The notes beneath the pieces are model-generated. The model was not told the DNA's origin, did not search any database, and saw only the letters and a program-made list of their open reading frames with translations. This document shows, in pieces, positions 7,231 to 8,565 of a DNA stretch of 8,565 bases; the stretch's first letter is position 1; each line of letters begins with the position of its first letter. Origin of the DNA: Chlorobiota bacterium (GTDB taxonomy: Bacteria; Bacteroidota; Bacteroidia; Bacteroidales; JAADGE01); contig JAUVIG010000147.1 in NCBI GenBank assembly GCA_030592825.1, positions 1 through 8,565 on the forward strand. The letters run 5' to 3'. The translations under genes were made by a program, and so were the position numbers.

Positions 7231-7244
7231 CTGATTATAAACAT
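7198..7244. repeat. Long hairpin: 11-base perfect stem with an inner stem
   Basis: ATGTTTATAAT (7198-7208) and ATTATAAACAT (7234-7244) are exact reverse complements. Inside them TTTAC (7214-7218) and GTAAA (7223-7227) form a second stem around the loop TTCT, with partial pairing joining the two stems. Twenty bases upstream of it is the perfect palindrome TCGAATTCGA (7178-7187). The lack of a T tract on either strand argues against a classic intrinsic terminator, although it may still serve as a bidirectional transcript end between the convergent genes. Confidence 0.7.
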
Positions 7245-7261
7245 GAGGATAACAGCTTGTG

Positions 7262-7276
7262 CCGAACTTGTTTCGG
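7262..7276. repeat. Short hairpin of the GCTGAACTTGTTTCAGC type
   Basis: CCGAA (7262-7266) and TTCGG (7272-7276) pair around the loop CTTGT. The unit GCCGAACTTGTTTCGGT looks like a compensated variant (T to C paired with A to G) of a hairpin sequence that, from memory, is scattered between genes in many Bacteroidetes. It lies 29 bases beyond the stop codon of the minus-strand gene and may mark a 3' end. Confidence 0.45.
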
Positions 7277-7304
7277 TAAAGAATTAGGACATTATGGACA
7301 AACA

Positions 7305-8354
7305 CTAATTAAAAAGTTTCTTCAATTCTTCCAAAATCCAATCTATATAATCTAAATTCCAAAATTTATAAGTTTCATTGTCATTTGTAACTAATTCAAG
7401 CCCGTAAACAGTAGTGTCTTTATTTCTTTTTGTCAATTGTTGATAGGTTTTAATATTGTTAATCGGTATTTTTTCAATCGGTTCAAGTTTACCGCTTCTT
7501 TCTTTTTTTAACAAATAAATATTTTTATCAGTAAGCCTGAAAATCTTATTACCGAGTTCATCAATACCCATAGATTTTTTGGTTGCAAATTCCGTAACAA
7601 GTTCAGCTTCATCATCATCCATATATGAAGGACCTTTTACCTTAATCTCTGAATCTGAAAACATATTTGCTAATTTACCCAAACCAAACATAACCGATGT
7701 TCCTCCGGAAATAATTGACATGACACTTTGGTCTTCTGTTGTTTTTTCAAACTTTACAACTCTGGCTTGTTCATTTATTTCAAAATACAGAATCCCTTTA
7801 CTTCCCATTTTTTGAGGGTAAACATCGAAATAAGTAATATCTTTTACATTTATTATTTCCTTATCTTCAATACTGTCTTTTGAGTATTTTTGAACGATAA
7901 TTTCGTTTGCAGTCAGCTTATAAATACCTTCTTTTGTTGTTAAATAATCAATAACTTCTTTGTCTTTCAAATATCCGGGAATTGCCGACGGATTTGCTTT
8001 ATAAATAGTTTGAATCATTTCATTTACTGATGCATCATTATTTACGGGATGGAAAAATGCTGTAAATCGAACATCTTCTCCTTTAATTTTCATGAAAATG
8101 TGAACATAAGGTCCGCCCATCTTTATTTCTGAAACAAAATCAACACTTTCAACTTCTGTTGCTAAAAAAGTATCTTTAATCTTTAGTTTACCTAAAAAAG
8201 GTGCATTTGTAACAATAAATTTACCGAATGAGCTTAAAGCTAAAATGCTTCTTTTATGAACATTGCTTTTTACTGCTAAAAAACCGGTAATAAGCTCATT
8301 GTCTTCAGTAATAGTCTTCAAATTTTTTTCTACACTCTTGTGTGTCAGTATCAT
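7305..8354 (-). CDS. Hypothetical protein with three predicted PH-like domains
   Basis: I do not recognise this 349-residue protein as a named family. Three beta-rich blocks look like bacterial PH-like (YokE/bPH type) modules. They lie at about 18-118 (GKFIVTNAPF then paired strands ending EDVRFTAFF), about 136-205 (GIYKLTANEIIVQKY then GILYFEIN, ARVVKFEK) and about 268-348 (IFRLTDKNIYLLKK then YGLELVTNDNETYKFWN, followed by a C-terminal helix). Each has the pattern of a transformed-residue strand (kLTdknIylqk), a middle strand pair and a final helix. A glycine-rich hydrophobic stretch (217-232) separates blocks two and three and is too short and broken to be a clear membrane span. There is no signal peptide, so it is probably cytoplasmic or membrane-peripheral. 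It faces recN convergently and is divergent from the DUF4139-type gene, with a 128-base promoter region between. Function unknown; the domain reading is inference from strand patterns. Confidence 0.75.
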   Translation of the reverse strand: MILTHKSVEKNLKTITEDNELITGFLAVKSNVHKRSILALSSFGKFIVTNAPFLGKLKIKDTFLATEVESVDFVSEIKMGGPYVHIFMKIKGEDVRFTAFFHPVNNDASVNEMIQTIYKANPSAIPGYLKDKEVIDYLTTKEGIYKLTANEIIVQKYSKDSIEDKEIINVKDITYFDVYPQKMGSKGILYFEINEQARVVKFEKTTEDQSVMSIISGGTSVMFGLGKLANMFSDSEIKVKGPSYMDDDEAELVTEFATKKSMGIDELGNKIFRLTDKNIYLLKKERSGKLEPIEKIPINNIKTYQQLTKRNKDTTVYGLELVTNDNETYKFWNLDYIDWILEELKKLFN

Positions 8355-8425
8355 AATTTTTTTTATTCAAAGATAAAAAAATAATCAGTAAATAAAAAAG
8401 ATTATAATAAGTCTGAAAATATTTT

Positions 8426-8456
8426 TTTGTTTCCACAGTGCAAAGTTATACTTTTA
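8426..8456 (+). promoter_or_regulatory. Candidate promoter for the DUF4139-type gene
   Basis: TTTG (8426-8429) is followed after 19 bases by TACTTTTA (8449-8456), matching seven of eight positions of the Bacteroidetes TTTG / TAnnTTTG pattern at good spacing. The ATG at 8483 lies 26 bases after the -7 element, a normal leader length. Confidence 0.4.
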
Positions 8457-8469
8457 CTTTTTAACCAAA
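8441..8469 (-). promoter_or_regulatory. Candidate promoter for the PH-like-domain gene
   Basis: Read on the minus strand, TTTG (8469-8466), a 17-base spacer and TAACTTTG (8448-8441) fit the Bacteroidetes consensus, with an exact -7 match. It would give a leader of about 80 bases. A second exact -7 match, TATCTTTG (8375-8368), lies nearer the start codon at 8354 but has no -33 partner. The -7 elements of the two divergent promoters share bases 8441-8456. Confidence 0.45.
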
Positions 8470-8482
8470 TAAACAAAGATAC

Positions 8483-8565
8483 ATGAAAATAATTGATTCA
8501 AAAATTACGAAAGTTACTGTCTTTATCGACAGAGCACAAGTTACAAGAGTAGCACAAACAGATGC
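8483..8565 (+). CDS. 5' end of a DUF4140/DUF4139 (mucoidy-inhibitor-like) family gene, partial
   Basis: Only the first 27 codons are in the window, and the frame runs open off the end. The translation starts MKIIDSKITKVTVFIDRAQV and continues TRVAQTD. The pattern I-x-K-V-T-V-F-x-D-R-A-Q-V-T-R is the usual opening strand of the DUF4140 N-terminal domain, which precedes DUF4139 in proteins loosely named mucoidy inhibitor A. The family's biochemical role is not established. An in-frame stop at 8462-8464 and no other start codon fix the ATG at 8483. No signal peptide precedes the domain, so this copy would be cytoplasmic as annotated, whereas I recall many Bacteroidetes members having one. The identification rests on a short but characteristic stretch. 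Confidence 0.7.
   Translation, partial: MKIIDSKITKVTVFIDRAQVTRVAQTD

Noticed and set aside
7198..7244. Hairpin considered as an intrinsic terminator.
   Set aside because: A/T-rich stem with no T tract on either strand; kept as a repeat only.
7579..7815. Plus-strand open frame of 78 codons opposite the PH-like-domain gene.
   Set aside because: Translation is Ser/Ile-rich with no recognisable motif; the minus-strand frame is far longer and has coherent beta-strand patterns.

Overview
The window is low-GC (about 30 percent by eye) and tightly packed. It reads as a chromosomal segment of a Bacteroidetes (Bacteroidota) bacterium. The grounds are very A/T-rich third codon positions, start codons without clear Shine-Dalgarno sequences, promoter-like sites of the TTTG / TAnnTTTG type, a RecN plus MsbA-like exporter gene set, the start of a DUF4139-type gene, and intergenic repeats of a style I associate with that phylum. 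Species cannot be named.

Region 1 (168-2492) is a compact type II restriction-modification operon. It holds an amino-methyltransferase of the m4C-like SPPY class (168-1457), a 107-residue predicted winged-helix protein (1454-1777) and a restriction endonuclease that resembles the MjaI family, which cuts CTAG (1770-2492). The genes overlap by 4 and 8 bases, so they are probably translationally coupled in the order methylase, small DNA-binding protein, nuclease. The methylase carries a C-terminal domain that looks like a staphylococcal nuclease (SNase/OB) fold with every catalytic position replaced. By eye the whole window has one CTAG, inside the methylase gene, and no GATC, while CATG, AGCT and TCGA are ordinary. 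No integrase or insertion sequence flanks the operon.

Region 2 (2595-7073) is housekeeping: an MsbA-like ABC exporter (2595-4412), a cytoplasmic GT2-like glycosyltransferase (4549-5421), and recN (5421-7073), whose start codon shares one base with the glycosyltransferase stop. The exporter and glycosyltransferase are plausibly both concerned with envelope lipids or glycans, but that is inferred from family and proximity. The gap between them carries an A/T-rich inverted repeat, a 10-base palindrome and three tandem 13-base units.

Region 3 (7074-7304) is a 231-base non-genic stretch between recN and a convergent gene. It is dense in inverted repeats and looks like a dispersed Bacteroidetes repeat element; one frame encodes 38 codons through it.

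Region 4 (7305-8565) has a minus-strand gene for a 349-residue protein with what look like three PH-like beta domains. A divergent promoter region follows, and then the first 27 codons of a plus-strand gene whose N-terminus matches the DUF4140/DUF4139 (mucoidy-inhibitor-like) family and which runs off the window.

The best candidate for something undescribed is the restriction-modification operon: a methylase fused to a dead SNase-like domain and a coupled winged-helix protein between methylase and nuclease.
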